64,000 nt of DNA from Capitella teleta (taxonomy: Eukaryota > Annelida > Polychaeta > Capitellidae). The notes under the pieces are model-generated. The model was not told the DNA's origin, ran no database searches, and worked only from the letters and a program-made list of their open reading frames with translations. The position numbers and the translations under genes are program-made. Below are positions 45,749 through 58,900 of the stretch, one piece after another. The stretch's first letter is position 1. Each line of letters opens with the position of its first letter. Where the stretch lies: the NCBI GenBank assembly GCA_000328365.1, contig KB307163.1, positions 85,200 through 149,199 of the forward strand, written 5' to 3'.

Positions 45749-46992
45749 CCGACTGAGCTGGTTTGGGTTTATTGCGAAGACTGTTGACGGAGTGTCAGGG
45801 TGAAGTAAAGCTGTATATTGCAAGCGGAGACAACAGCATCCTTTATTGCAAACAGCGCTGCCAATAGAGACATGCACCAGCATAAAATTTACTCATTTAT
45901 GCCCTTTGTGCAGTGAAGACAAGATTAGTCTAGTCGGCTCCGGACACCAGACTTGCTTGCCGATTTTATTAGCCAGTCGTTTCGCCGTAAAGAGAGATTT
46001 CGTGGTCGTAGCTCTGTGGGTCAGTCGGAAACGAACGAGACTGTCGTCAATCACCTCGTAGTCGTTATCGGATTTTTGCCAGATTAGCGCTATTGCCAAT
46101 CAAGATTTATTGGTGGCTGGTTCTGGTCGTGGTGTCATAGAATGGTGCTTGGCTCATTGGAGCTAACAGCGAAACAGAGTTGTTGGTTGACATTTTACGC
46201 TCGATGCATACATTGCAACGTAAAAAGGATTCCATTCGTGTGAGCAGAGAACGAAGTCAATAAGCGCCTCGTGCTTGGAATTCGAGATGAGCAATTATTC
46301 TAATGGTACTTCTTTCAACCAACTGATCGAGTAGCCTATCGCAGTAATTTCGCAGTCACACGATGTCTTTCACGCTTCTATGTAAATGATGTAATGCCAA
46401 GATCGAATTTGAATTGTTTTGGCCATGAACTTTTGCCTCCTTTTACTTTTATAATTAACACATTTCAAGAGAATACTTTTTGAGGGAATTTGTCTCCGTT
46501 TGCTCCATGGCAGAAATTAGCGCAGTGTCCATAAGCAAACAAGTGAGTTCATCATCTGGATGTATAACTCAGCTCTTGGGGCGCCAAGAAGCCTGGATAC
46601 AAGAAGAGAGTACGACTGCGCATGCCTTGATTGAAACAAAGCTTTTGATAGATTGTTTCATCAATGCCTAGCTGCTGAACGGAGTACACAAGACAAGAGA
46701 CAATGTCCTCAAAATGATGTCCTCTTTCTTTGTTATAATGGAAGGATACAACGAGTGCTTATAGGAACAGAGAGATCTCCCTGGGGAGTAGCACGCTCAG
46801 GGGTCTAACAAAGCAATATGATAAGTTCAATCATGGTCATGATCTACAAGGTTACTCCTTATAATGGAATATTGTGGTCGTCAAGTATGCACAGTCAATG
46901 ATCTTAATTATCATACAATTAGTATTATATATTAAAAACTATCTGCGTGACATCAATTTAGAAATCTCATAATATTAACCGTCTTAATTAAG

Positions 46993-47510
46993 TTAGTGTT
47001 TAATCACTTGTCTACGGAGAATGATGTCAATCAGGGACGCCATTGTGACAACAGGGAGTATGTCCAGCCTGAAGCCGAGGGAAGTTTGTTCTGGCACTGT
47101 ATTCACTGCAGTGACTCTGGAGCTGTTCTCTGCCATTAGCTTTTCATGCTTCTCCATTCGGGCCTCCAGCATATTAAGTCGTTCACAGAGACTGACTGTT
47201 GCTGTTTCGCTCGGTTTAACCAGAGAGATTCATCGAAGTTTATCGTACGGAACGGCCAACAGTGGCATTTTGTCCGCCTGATCCAAGCGCTTCATGGCCT
47301 CTATGATATCGTTGATCGTAGACATCGCACCCTTTTCTGATGCTACGCTGTGTCTGCGCATCAAGCGAGGTAAAATCGACTGCTCAGCATTCTCCCACAA
47401 TGTATCTCTTGCGGTGGTGATTTCGACCGAAGTGCAAAAGTGAAAAAGCACCTTAGCGATGTGTTCCTTCCATGAAGTCTGCTAGCTGCAGGCATTGTAA
47501 GCAAGCAAAG
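46993..47510 (-). pseudogene. Broken coding remnant, coiled-coil protein of a probably transposon-associated family
   Basis: The minus strand is mostly open and shows protein-like segments: FCTSVEITTARDTLWE, SEKGAMSTINDIIEAMKRLD and SLCERLNMLEARMEKHEKLM, the last with coiled-coil periodicity. I recall similar N-terminal modules in multi-copy, retroelement-associated proteins of marine invertebrates, but cannot name the family. It is broken, with at least two interruptions, and has no visible termini. The function is unknown. Confidence 0.4.
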
Positions 47511-48893
47511 GGTCACGCACTCACACACGTGGCCATATTTGTCAACAAACTTGATCCATTTATGTCACATGACATAATAGAAACAGATGCCAGAATCACA
47601 AGAGTCAATCACAGTCCACATGCAAAAATAGAACACACGTAATTATTATGGAATAATATTACGATTATACACACGCATTAGATAAAGAGATAAATGAAGA
47701 ATGCAAGCGAACAAATGCAAATTGAATGCAAATAAATCATTTAAAAAATAAATAAAAAAATAAAAAAATAAAAAATAAAAAAGGCCAAAATTTTAGGAGA
47801 CCCCCAAAACCGTCTCTCTTTACCCATGCTCATCTACTCTGTCTATATAAACTCTTTATGATATTCATTACTATACGGCCATAATTGATAATTTGTGTAA
47901 TTATCTCCTTCCCATAGTGTCAACATCGAAAGGATCCCCATCGGTGAATATGACTTCTGACCCATAACCTCTACAGGCGATGCTGTAGATAATGGCCTTG
48001 TAACAAGGACGTGCAATCCAACACAAAGCATTAATTTCTGTGTGCATCTGAGATTGATCTGAGGCTTTCTTGCCGTGGCTTCAGGAGTTGCTCTCTCCCT
48101 GATTCGGACAACATTGCGCCTGTTCACCGATCTTCGATCTCGCCCAATGTCAGCCCTTAATTTGAATGACTATTGTGAGCATGTCTTTTGATGATCCTGG
48201 AGACCTGGAGGGCGGATGTTCAAGACTGAGACCAGAACCATGAACATATCAAAGTTTGCAGCCGCATTCAAGCTACATTTCAAGTCGACCCACCAAGTCG
48301 TAATTAGGCTAGATCGATGGTTCAAAGACTGACAAGCGAAATTATCGTCCAAGCGATCGATTAAAGTACTGAGTAACCATCGACTAAAGAGAACAAGTGG
48401 GTGCTCAGCGTACATTTTGTTTAATTGTTGCTGGTTATAATACTATGATTATTATCACGACAATTTCTATTTTTGGGGGTGGCTTCAAAAGCTCCCAAAG
48501 CCACTAAGCCACACCAAAGAAAAGAACATTTCAAATTAATAAAGCATTGTTGATTACATATACGACAGCTATAAATAACACGCAGCAATAATTAATGTAA
48601 GGCTGACTGAAATCGAAATGGAATCGAATTAATTCGCAAATAAAATTGGATTCAATGAAAGGTGGTGGCTGAGTACAACTGTCTATGGTACGAGCAAAGA
48701 TCACCCTTTTGTGCTTTCAGGCTTCGTATAAGGACGTAGGACGGGCTTTCCTTTCTTCAACAGGTTCCTTCCCTTGAATATACATAGATATTGCCAGCAG
48801 TCAATCATGTCAAGTGAATTTGTTATGGATGTTGGAAATAATCGAGATATTATTATAAATTTCACACCTGTTCATGAAGCACAGATTTTTAGT

Positions 48894-48901
48894 TTATTTT
48901 T

Positions 48902-48932
<31 letters not shown>

Positions 48933-48984
48933 ATTTTTTTTGGAAAAAGAAAGAAAGAAAGAAAAAAAGAAAAAGAAAGAAAGA
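48894..48984. repeat. Adjacent (TTTA)n and (GAAA)n microsatellites
   Basis: A run of TTTA (to about 48929) is followed by T-rich sequence and then GAAA/AAAGA repeats (48949-48984), so a pyrimidine-rich stretch passes into a purine-rich one on the same strand. Confidence 0.9.
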
Positions 48985-50129
48985 ACACCCCCCCTTTAAT
49001 TTCTTAGTGGCGCAGGATTTCATCTGCAGCATTATTACTACATGTATATGTATTTAGCTTAAATTTACATGTACTAGTATTTATCTTTATCTGGCATTGA
49101 TCATGGAATTCAATATCCAGTCTTTTGAATGTTAAGATTGCAACAATTCTTAGTCTATCAAACACAAGTTCAAAGCATGCAGCGATGCGATCAGAACATA
49201 TATATATATATAACACATCTGATACGGTGAGATAAAACGCGGATCTTGTAGCCGCCATAGCTGATCAATATCAGAATGGAAAGATGTTTTTCATAGAAAC
49301 AAGGGTCGCGACTCCTCTTCTGCCACGTCAGTTTTATCCAGAAATTATTGCTATAACATTCCTGCAACCAACCAATAGACGCAGAAATGAGAATCTACAG
49401 CGCAATGGCGATAAAAATGTCACATTTGCAAATGTCGTCTGTTGGAAGTGTAGAAGAAGCTTTGCTTTAATTTCATTGCCGTCTTTTGGGCTCCATTGCG
49501 CGCTCTTAAACCGGCAGTCGAGTGGGCATAATCTTTGATTGAAATATGCAATGGTATTGCAGCATGACTTCCCTTTTCAGGGGTCCTGTTAGCGGAATAA
49601 ACGACGCAAATAATGACGTCATAATTCACGCATTTCTAGAGAACAATTTGCAAGATAATGTTATATACCGGCATAACAGTGATATGTGATATTGATCTCC
49701 TTTTGTCCAGTAATTGTTTCTGATTGTAGTGCAGATAATTAATGATTTATAGGGTTCCCCTTTTGCATTAAGGACGCTAATTGTATGCATATGCATACAA
49801 CAATAGCTATCATCATTCGTTTTCAAAAACGCTGCATTAATGGGAATCGATAACCTGAAACATTGATATAAATTCTAAGGTCAAAGGTCATCAGAATATT
49901 CTGCATTAGCTTTCATTGTTGCATAATGCGATGAATCTTTGACAGGACAAGATTCAGCAACACAAAATATTAAGAAAAAGCCAATTGTAATGTCGACCAT
50001 TTGTTATATAGCGCCGTGTCGGACGATCGCCTGTAGGTGCAACTTCACACGCACCGTCGACTTTAACGATGAGTATATTCGAGAATAGCGAGACCTGATT
50101 CATCAAATTCCAGTGTCAATTTCATGTCT

Positions 50130-50450
50130 GGCTGATCTCCCGAAGGATCGAGGTGATCTCTTCTTTCCAAGAAGTCGTCGCGTTGTTCAACATTTCACCC
50201 AGAACCGATAGGAAAGATTTCCTCGCGGATTTCTTCCGAATTGCAGAGCAAATTTAATTTCACGATCCGGGTAACCCGAGGATTGCGTGCGTTTACTTTG
50301 TTGATGTGTATCTCAGAATTGGTTAAAGTTCATCCACGAAGTACGCTGTCAATGTCGTCCATATGGATTAGAGAGGAAACTATGTGGTCTATGCGAGATT
50401 CTTGCAAGATTCCTGACCGAAACTTATACAGAAGCGACCAACATGACTAT
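50130..50450 (-). pseudogene. Broken coding remnant, unrecognised (ORF1-like?)
   Basis: The minus strand shows protein-like stretches such as GILQESRIDHIVSSLIHMDD, NPRVTRIVKLNLLCNSEEI and NNATTSWKEEITSILREI. The middle one recalls the RRM-like part of retroelement ORF1 proteins, but the resemblance is weak. It is broken at several points and has no defined ends. Confidence 0.25.
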
Positions 50451-50806
50451 TATTCCTTAGGCCAGAAATTTGCTTAAATTGAGGCGACATAGGTTATTGG
50501 TGAGTACAAAAAAAGCCACGATATCTAAATGCGGATTCGAAATTTATGAAGTTGAACAATACGAAATTTATTTTAGTTTATCAGAAGAAGATCTAAAAAA
50601 ATATAAAATAATACTCACGATGGCAATCAAGGCATTATTATTAGCATGTCCCCGAAGACAGAATGCCGTTCAAATTTTCTCAAATAGCCGACGAGTAGGC
50701 TGGCATCTCCCGTGCATAAGGAGACTTGCTGTTCCAACGGATACTTTCTCGTGCTTCTTGGGTTACGTAAGTAATCCACGTCGGTTTCGAAGGTTTCGAG
50801 AGTGCG

Positions 50807-50842
50807 ATGACGTAAGATGGTTCTCACGGGTGCTGCATTTCG
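50807..50842 (-). promoter_or_regulatory. CCAAT plus CRE-like pair, minus orientation
   Basis: On the minus strand CAACCAATCG (about 50842-50833) is followed by TTACGTCATCG (about 50815-50805). The spacing is promoter-like, but the sequence downstream has no recognisable intact gene, only the remnant at 50130-50450. Confidence 0.25.
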
Positions 50843-53800
50843 ATTGGTTGAATTCATTCACATGAACTATAATAGTGTATACCAATTGTGGTTGCAGAGT
50901 TGGCCTTGAATTTGCTATGAAAATGAGAGATACTACATTATAATTATTATGTTTTTATTTTTGTAATAGGTAGTAATGCACCAGTTTTTATTTAAATTTA
51001 AATTTAAATTTGTAATGCACCAGTGGTTGACCTCACTATCGCTACAGTCTTTGTTTCGCCGTTCACTGTGTATAGGTAGGACCTATGATGTGATATCCCT
51101 TTAATATTTTTACATTTGCTTACTTACGTAGATATCGACCTGAATGTATGGATCAAGAAGCTAAATTCAAATGACAAATGAGAAACAGTAATCACAGTAA
51201 GGTGTCGAGTAAAAAAAGTTACACTGTGTTATCGCTCCGACCGATTCATTACGGACGCTTGCTGCGTTCGATTTCGCACGCCGCCATTCTTTATGCGATG
51301 GCACACACACAGACGATTCATTAGATTGCGTAGATATCATATACGGTGCCCCTTTTTTATGCAATCGTAATTCCAAGTATTGTCTTCTGTGTAATCTCCG
51401 CTTGCAAAGCAATAAAAACTATCGTTTCCAATAAGAAATGCAATTTCCCTCAGGGTAAAACTCCTCGAAGAGAAACCCTACGCATCTCGAGTGCTTCCAG
51501 AGATATTGCACAATGCAACTCCCTTCCACGCCAGAATGCATTACAGCTATAAGTTACAAAAGGAATATTTTTCATGGCAGTTCCCCCCACGGCACATTTG
51601 GCATATTGTTCCAGAGTGACATTGACAAGGGGTTTCGGCAATAAGTTTGGTAGATTTTGTCTCGGCGACGGCAGAAAAAGGTCCCATGAATTATGACTCA
51701 TGCGGTTATTAATTCGTGTGTAACAGGATTTAATGTAAGTGTCAGTATTTGTGTATTCAGGGCTGAATGGCGAAATGTTTGTCAACACATCGTCGAATCC
51801 GCTTCATAGCGACACGTTGAATTATATTAGATTGCCATGATTTTGTTACCCTTTGAGTAGCGACAATGATTAATTAAAAGCGGATTTATCATCAGAAATT
51901 TAGATTCATTTTGAAATCTTGAGATCAGTGCAGTGATTGGCTGAGATGCTACAGCCAATCAACGGCGCTGTTACACTTGTAATCATAACGTACCAGCCCA
52001 CGTCCGCTCGCAACACTGGAAAGATATTCGGATTGGATTCAGTTTGGACTCATCACGTGACGTACTGACTCCAATTCTACATCATTTATTCACGGGTTTG
52101 GTGGTAAGCTCGTAATAACGAAGACTCAACCGATCACTTCATATTGGCTTTAATTTACCTCCAGCAAATATTCCGGGTAGAGTAGCAGAAATAAAAAAGT
52201 TCCAAAAAGTGGTTTTTATGAGATGGTCCACACGGAATGGGTGAGCACGAGAGAGAATGGAGTGTGCGAAGTGTAGAGTGTGTCTATCTCTCTTTCTCTT
52301 TCTCATTGTTCATGGAAAATATTCGTCTTATATACTAGAATCGTTTTTGTGCGGCAGCCTACGTTTTTAATATACAGTGCAGTAAATTGGTGCCTTCCGA
52401 ATATTTGCTAACCGATAATTATGGCTGTGTTTGCCTCCCGCTTATCGCTAAATCGGCGAACTTCTGACCTCCAATGTCCGCTAATTGCATCCTGGTGACC
52501 GATCAGTATTGCTGATTGCCTCTCGAGAGATGGAAGCAATCCCATGCACGCTCTGCCAGAAGATCTACATACATAAGCAGAATTTATATAATCATAATTA
52601 CATATGCTATAATGAAACATCGTGTAGAGTAGTTAGAAGCATCCACGTAATCCCAACATCACGCATGCGCATAATGATTTGTGCATTTTTTAATCAAACT
52701 AATAAATCACACAGAGAGTCGCAGGTATAATCTCCTTTGAAAACACTTTTGGGGAGATGTGCCGCTTATCAAGCGATCGAGAAATGTCACGGAGTTCATG
52801 ATGATTGGACGGTGCACTCACGCAATGAGGTGTAAAATAAACATAAACTAATTCTCGGACACGATGGAGAGGGGAAAGAGGGGGGGGGGGGTCAAAGAAA
52901 CCTTTCAATCCCAAGAAGACGTATACATAAAAAAACAACGCGAGGTAAAGACGAAGACAGAACGGCCTCAAATTAGATGACCTTTGAGACAATTCAGATG
53001 GGTCCAAGTCGGTTGTTTGCCTACTTTTATATCAAATGCTGACATAAATTCGTTGCGCGGGATTAAGCCGCATCTCACCCAGCAACCGAATTGATACGAA
53101 GAAAGTGTTCATAAAGGTCTGTTGCTTCCGCTATTGACGAGGATGCACGCAGTGAACTGGGCCATCAAGTGGGTGCCAATCGCCGGCGACCTTCGTCACT
53201 CGGCTACCGAAATTCCCGGAAGGTTCTCCATTAAAGGACATTTTGCAGTTATTACTCACCAAAAGCCCCACTCTTTGCCAATTTCTGGTCAAGGCCAATT
53301 TTAGATTTATACTCGGTGCACGTCTTAACCTTGGCGTAACCGTGTGTAATTGTGCTTGGAGTACACTCCATCCGAGTGAATGCCCCCCCCCCCCGCGGAG
53401 TTGATACACGTAGCATATTTAATCATAATATGTACACAAAAGACAGGTCATAATATGAACGAGTATTCACATACTTGTTCCATCTTTCGATAGCCGAAAG
53501 ATATATTATAAAAATGTCGAATACATTTGTTCGGTTGCAGAACAACCGTGCAGGTGGAGTTATTTTCTCAATAATTAGTTTAATTTTTACTTAATTTAAT
53601 TTAATTTAACACGGGGTCAGCATGGGTCTTACTAATCCGCTTATTGGAGCCCCATTAACCTTTCGGCCATTGAGCTATTCCAGTTGCCCTCTTCATCTCT
53701 ATGCATGTTCTTCTTCGTGTCGCTCGATGGATTTCTTGGGCACCGGTCATTAGTGTTCTCCTCGCAGGAGAAAGAGAATGTTCCAGAAGAAAATTGCTTG

Positions 53801-55394
53801 GTAGCTTATAAATGGGACACACAAGCACGTTCCACTGGGCGCACTGAAAACCGCGGAGGCAATTCTTAAGCCGAGGAAGGCCAACATTAATTTCATGAAA
53901 ATGTATTTAGATTCGTGATAAGCACTGTCTTGTATTCTAGCGTTGATCCTTCGATTTAGAAGGCCGGGGTCCTATATTGAAACACAAATAGGGACACAAA
54001 TTAAAGACCCTACGATAATCGTGATCTATTTCTTCTTTTCTTTCTGCCCCTTTCTTCTCACATGTTTATTTAGATCTTAACTACACGCGTGCCTGATACG
54101 CCACGAGTAAACGATACAATTATATACACATTCATCAGTACTTTGAGCAAATTTGTACGACCCAGCTCCGTTTATATTGACATCACAAGATATCTGTAAC
54201 AACACCAAGTGACCTCACGAAGAGGACGGTATAGAAGAGGAAAACCCTTCGAGACTTAGGGGATCTGGCCAACAATGTGCTAGTTTCCACCCGATTAAAG
54301 TCCAGTGAAGATTATCTTTTTACGGAGAGCACAACTGCCCCAAAGACACCCCCGAAGGACTGTATTGATAAATGCGCTCGACTGAACAGCTTTTCATCAC
54401 TGGCTTCCTCTTTGGAATGAAGTTAGCTGGCTGTGAAGAGCTTCATCAGCTGTCTAGTTGGAGATCTTTGGGGATTCATGCGGTCTTTGATAACGGAGAT
54501 GTTTTGTGAGATATGAAGCGTTGAAATCGAAGGAGCATCAAACAGATAGGATTGGCTACGCTGACAGCATTTGTGGTTACCCTTGCCACTCTTCATTGCC
54601 ACTCGAGAGAATGAATCAACATGTTAACCCGTGGAATGCGGTTACGTACAGGGGATGCATGGTATGAAAAAGAATTCTTAGAATCGAAGCCAATGTATAG
54701 CCAATAGAAAGGTTACTCAGCGAAACAGAAGTGTCTGTACGATCTATAGAAGAACTACATTATGCCAAAATCAAGAGTTCTTATTGCAGAATGCTTTGAT
54801 GCAATCAAATATTACATTTCAAACTTGGATGGGAGGTACATTACTATACTATGTATGACATTGAATTCTTGCAATCGCAACGTGCCATTGTGCTATCTGA
54901 GGAAATGGATGTGATTGTAATGGGCTCAAGCCATCCATCACCTCAGAAAATGCGATCGATTGCAAATGGGAATTTTTTTTTACTCAGCCTTTATATTTTT
55001 CATGTCGTTTCCAACTGCGTTCATCTCGCTCTATTGATCATTCGCTGATCACAAAACATCAACTGAAGTTGATCAAATGAACCATTTCTCAAAGAGGTTC
55101 GGGTGCGGTTGGGTATTCGAGTGGAAATGTATATTTCAGACAAGGTCACATGACGCCAATGTCAGCGAAATGTGCAACGCAAGATTTTCTGAGTTGATAA
55201 AGACTTTTGATGGATGATGAGGTAGTTGGAGATTTCTTATCGTTTGACGTGATTGAAATTTGAATGCAAGGGTCACGTGGTACTACTAAGGTCGGTGACC
55301 TTGTGTTGATCTGCGTGTGGCGGGTGTTCTTTTTTCATTGAAGTCTAGCCTGGGTTGCTATTTAATTTTTACAGGTTCAACACTGACTCTGATT

Positions 55395-55955
55395 GACTAC
55401 TGCAACAGCCTCCTTTCTGGTCTCCCTGCTTCTCAAATAAATAAAATTCAACGTGCTCAAAACTGTGCCGCGAGGCTCATTAAAAGATCGGACCGCTATT
55501 GCAGCATCACTCCACTTCTAAAAGAACTCCATTGGCTATCTGTAAAATTTTGCATTATGTATAAAATTAATTTACTTTCTTTAAAATCTATTAATGGACT
55601 CTGGCCAACTTATTTGAGTGAACTTTTAAATTCATATCAGCCGACCCGTTCACTGCGCTCTTGCAACCAACATCCGCCGAACATTCCTAAATTCAGACTA
55701 ATCACTTTTGGCGATCGTTCTTTTTCTGCACATGCACCGGTTTTATGGAAGGCCCTACCTCTTGAAATTCGTATATTGAAATCTTTACCCGTTTTTAAAT
55801 ACCAACTTAAAACTTTTTATTTCAAAATCGCTTTTAATAACCTTGTTTAACTTGAAAAATTAATGTAATTTCTATGCTGTAAAGCGCATTTGAATGTTGT
55901 CCTTTTACTGAAAATGGGCTTAATAAGTGCAATAAATGAAAAATGAAATGAAATG
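55395..55955 (+). mobile_element. 5'-truncated non-LTR retrotransposon (LINE, CR1/L2/Rex-like), 3' end of RT ORF
   Basis: The last ~150 codons of a LINE reverse transcriptase are present: DYCNSLLSGLPASQINKIQR, AQNCAARLIKR, LLKELHWLSV, FGDRSFSAHAPVLWKALPLE, ending at TAA 55848-55850. This is the connection region after the RT core; everything upstream is missing, the usual 5' truncation. A short 3' UTR ends in GAAAT-type repeats (GAAAAATGAAATGAAATGG), typical of CR1/L2-like tails. The remaining codons are open, so the copy is not very old. Confidence 0.85.
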
Positions 55956-58900
55956 GACACTCGATATTGTACTGAATGACGCTGAGTGGTAAACATTTAA
56001 CACGAATGAGCAGTTGTTAGAATTTTCAGTTTTTGACATCGATAGTGAAAATACAAGATTCGAAATGAATGCATACATCACTTAGAGATCTGTCGATCAT
56101 GATTAATTAATGGGATTATCGGTTAATTGGTATTGACTGTGTGGTATTCATGAAACAAAGGAAATGATTTAATTGCTTGAATGAACTAGAACCTGGTGGA
56201 CACAGTATGAATAATAATTATGTAAATGTATGAATAATAATTATGTAAATTTTAATTTGAAATCGAAAAAAAAAAAAAAAAAAAACAGCCAGAAACAAAA
56301 AAACGAGAAAAAGAGAGAAAGTGGGAAACAACCAATTATTCCTATCGCATTTCATGATTTAATTGTCATCTTATATTTTGCTCTATTTTTTTTTCTTCTG
56401 ATTCATGGGGCAGACACGGTTTTATCGATACCGTATGAAATCTGAACGCAAGACTAAGCAGTCACGTGGTATCCTTACTAGGTTTGAAATTCCACACACA
56501 AATAAAAATCCCCAGAATATTAGCAAGACGTGACTTTCGCATGCAATCTCTAAATTTGATATTCAGAGAGCAATGACTATGTTGATAGGCCCTACTTAGT
56601 ATTGGATTTGATTGAAATTTGAAATGATGATATGCTGGGTATTGTTCTCATAGCTCAGAAATTAATGCGAACTGATATCTTATCGACTGATAAAACCGTT
56701 GATGTAATGAGCAATAAGATACTTCAAGATGTGATTAAATATATGATGGACATCTAAGCATTCTCTGGGTTCCATTCCTGACCAGTGCAAAAATCCATTG
56801 CATATTATAAGCGCTCCTTGAAGAGATCTAAAGTCTTGGCATGATTCAAAGGTCGAAGTAGATCTAATTCGTACACTGAAACTACAGTGCTTTCTGAACG
56901 TTCTATGAAATTTTGTTCAGTGGAAAGTTATGCTATCGTGTATTTCGTACCCCTTCACTGTGCAGCCCCATAAAACATACCAAAGATTGGTGCCATCTAC
57001 CATGGATGCCATTGTAAGGAGGAGGGGGAGGAGGGGCTGTGTGTACTGGGGCTCTATTATCCAGATTGCCTTGCCACGCCTAAAAGCATCTCACAGAAGA
57101 AAGTATGATCAGTGATTAATGGGGCTTGTTCTAATAAAAGCTACGTTGATCTCTTTGGCGCCAGTTTCCATTCAGAAATGCAAGCCAGCCCGTATGTATG
57201 GCAGGTCAATTTATTTGATCAGCTTTAGGGCTGAAACGCTCTTCATGCCCCGCCAGGTGCAATCTCAACGCAACCACTGAATGCATAAGCTGCTCAGGTA
57301 ACTTGCCAAGTAAACATCAATCAAGCTTAAGTAAGTTCTTTTTGCTCACAATTGTTGGATGCAACATTTGGCTGCCTGTTCTACTCTATATGATCAGGAA
57401 ATGCTGAGTTTCTAATACATAGATCTTGGATTATGGATTTGTGATTTGCTATGTATTAAGCTGTCCAAGCAAAGTTATAACTGCTCATAAGATTTAGAAC
57501 TGCGGTGATTTATATGAGTTGTTAGGCCTTTGTAGCTCAGTAGTGTTCTCGATTCACTTAAGTTTTCAGATTCGTTCGCCTGTCTCCCCTGGTCTCTCTT
57601 CTGAACCTCTTCCTGATCCCAATCACGTCTTTTCCGATTACTCCCCGGAGGAAACATTGGGAACCACAGTGTTGTAGAAACCATTGATCTGTCTTACTTT
57701 GAAATACGGTTTCCAGCTATTCTCTCAACAGAAGCATAGTAATTATGGATGTTGTTTTGGCTCATATCTAAAGGTAACGAACGCGTAGATGTTTGAATTC
57801 AATGGCTTCCTTTAACAGATTGTTTTATTGCTCGTTTGGTTGATAAGATTACACGTTGGTCTAGGCACATCGATGTACCAGATTCAATCTCATGTTGATT
57901 TGCATACCATGATAGACACACTATTATGAATCACACAATTTTCATGTGAAAATAGCTGCCATAACATGTTCTTATTAAAATTAATACCGTGAATGTCCCT
58001 GATTTAAAAATAGGTATAGCTCTTCGGCACACTGAAATACCATTTACGTTGAGTGTAATGCTGATTTTAAGATCTGAAATTCTGGCACAAAATAACAAAA
58101 CAGTAGATCTATACAGAGCGGACCAAATGTAGTCTCCATGTCACAATGTTTTTTAATGGCATTGCGCTCTTCCGAGAAAGTATTAGAAACAGATCGCATT
58201 GTAAAAAGTACTAAAAACCACAATGAGATAAGAAAAAGAAAAACTAACATTTCATGCTGCTTTTCTTATCATATCATACTTATTTCAATTTCATTGACAC
58301 TGGCGTCGATTCATTTCAATCAAAAGAGTGTAAACATTCGGTGATATTATTTTGTTTGTTTTTATGTATGCAGCAAATAGAGTCCAGGATCACAGATAAG
58401 CATTAAAATAATGCATAAATAAGGCATCGCTCGTCTTCGGCGGTAGGAACATACACGTTGCTCTATTCTTTTATTGGTGAGTTTTGATTGCAATACCAAT
58501 GTTTATCTCCTGGCCGTATTCAGCAAATACTGAGAATTTATTTTCACTCGTTTCGCTTGATATGCTATCTTGGGAATTTTGAATGACGTCATTGATTCCA
58601 GAAGATAAATTCAAAAACTTCATCGCGAATACGCATGCGCCACTAATAGTGTTAGATTGTGTTTTATATATGGCATTGACCCCATGACAAAGAAAAAAAT
58701 ATTTGCTCCAATGACAAGAAGTTATAAAGAAGGGCATTTCTGACGACCTGTTGGGGGATTAAGTGGGCGGCCCTCCCCTGGGAGAGCTCCTATAAAGACG
58801 CCTTTTCATTGGCATAAAGCCAGAACCCACTTGAGTGGCAGTCAGCTCCGGCAGACATTAAGGCCTGAATCAAACTGCCAACTATCTGAAGCTGTATTTG

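Larger units (their letters stand above)
45749..55394. other. Gene-poor region with broken coding remnants
   Basis: No intact gene is recognised. Apart from the two remnants listed separately (46993-47510 and 50130-50450), it contains an A/T tract (47738-47783), a TTTA run followed by GAAA runs (48894-48984), a DR1 motif (49878-49890), a CRE octamer (49614-49621), a CCAAT plus TGACGTAA pair (50807-50842), tandem AAATTT words (50990-51011) and G- or C-runs (52871-52882, 53385-53394). The block at 48662-48770 may share a SINE-like core with 60930-61130. Confidence 0.45.

Noticed and set aside
53131-53409. 92-codon minus ORF with NWQRVGLLVSNNCKMSF
   Set aside because: Looks protein-like over a short stretch, but there is no homology I recognise and no flanking splice sites in phase.
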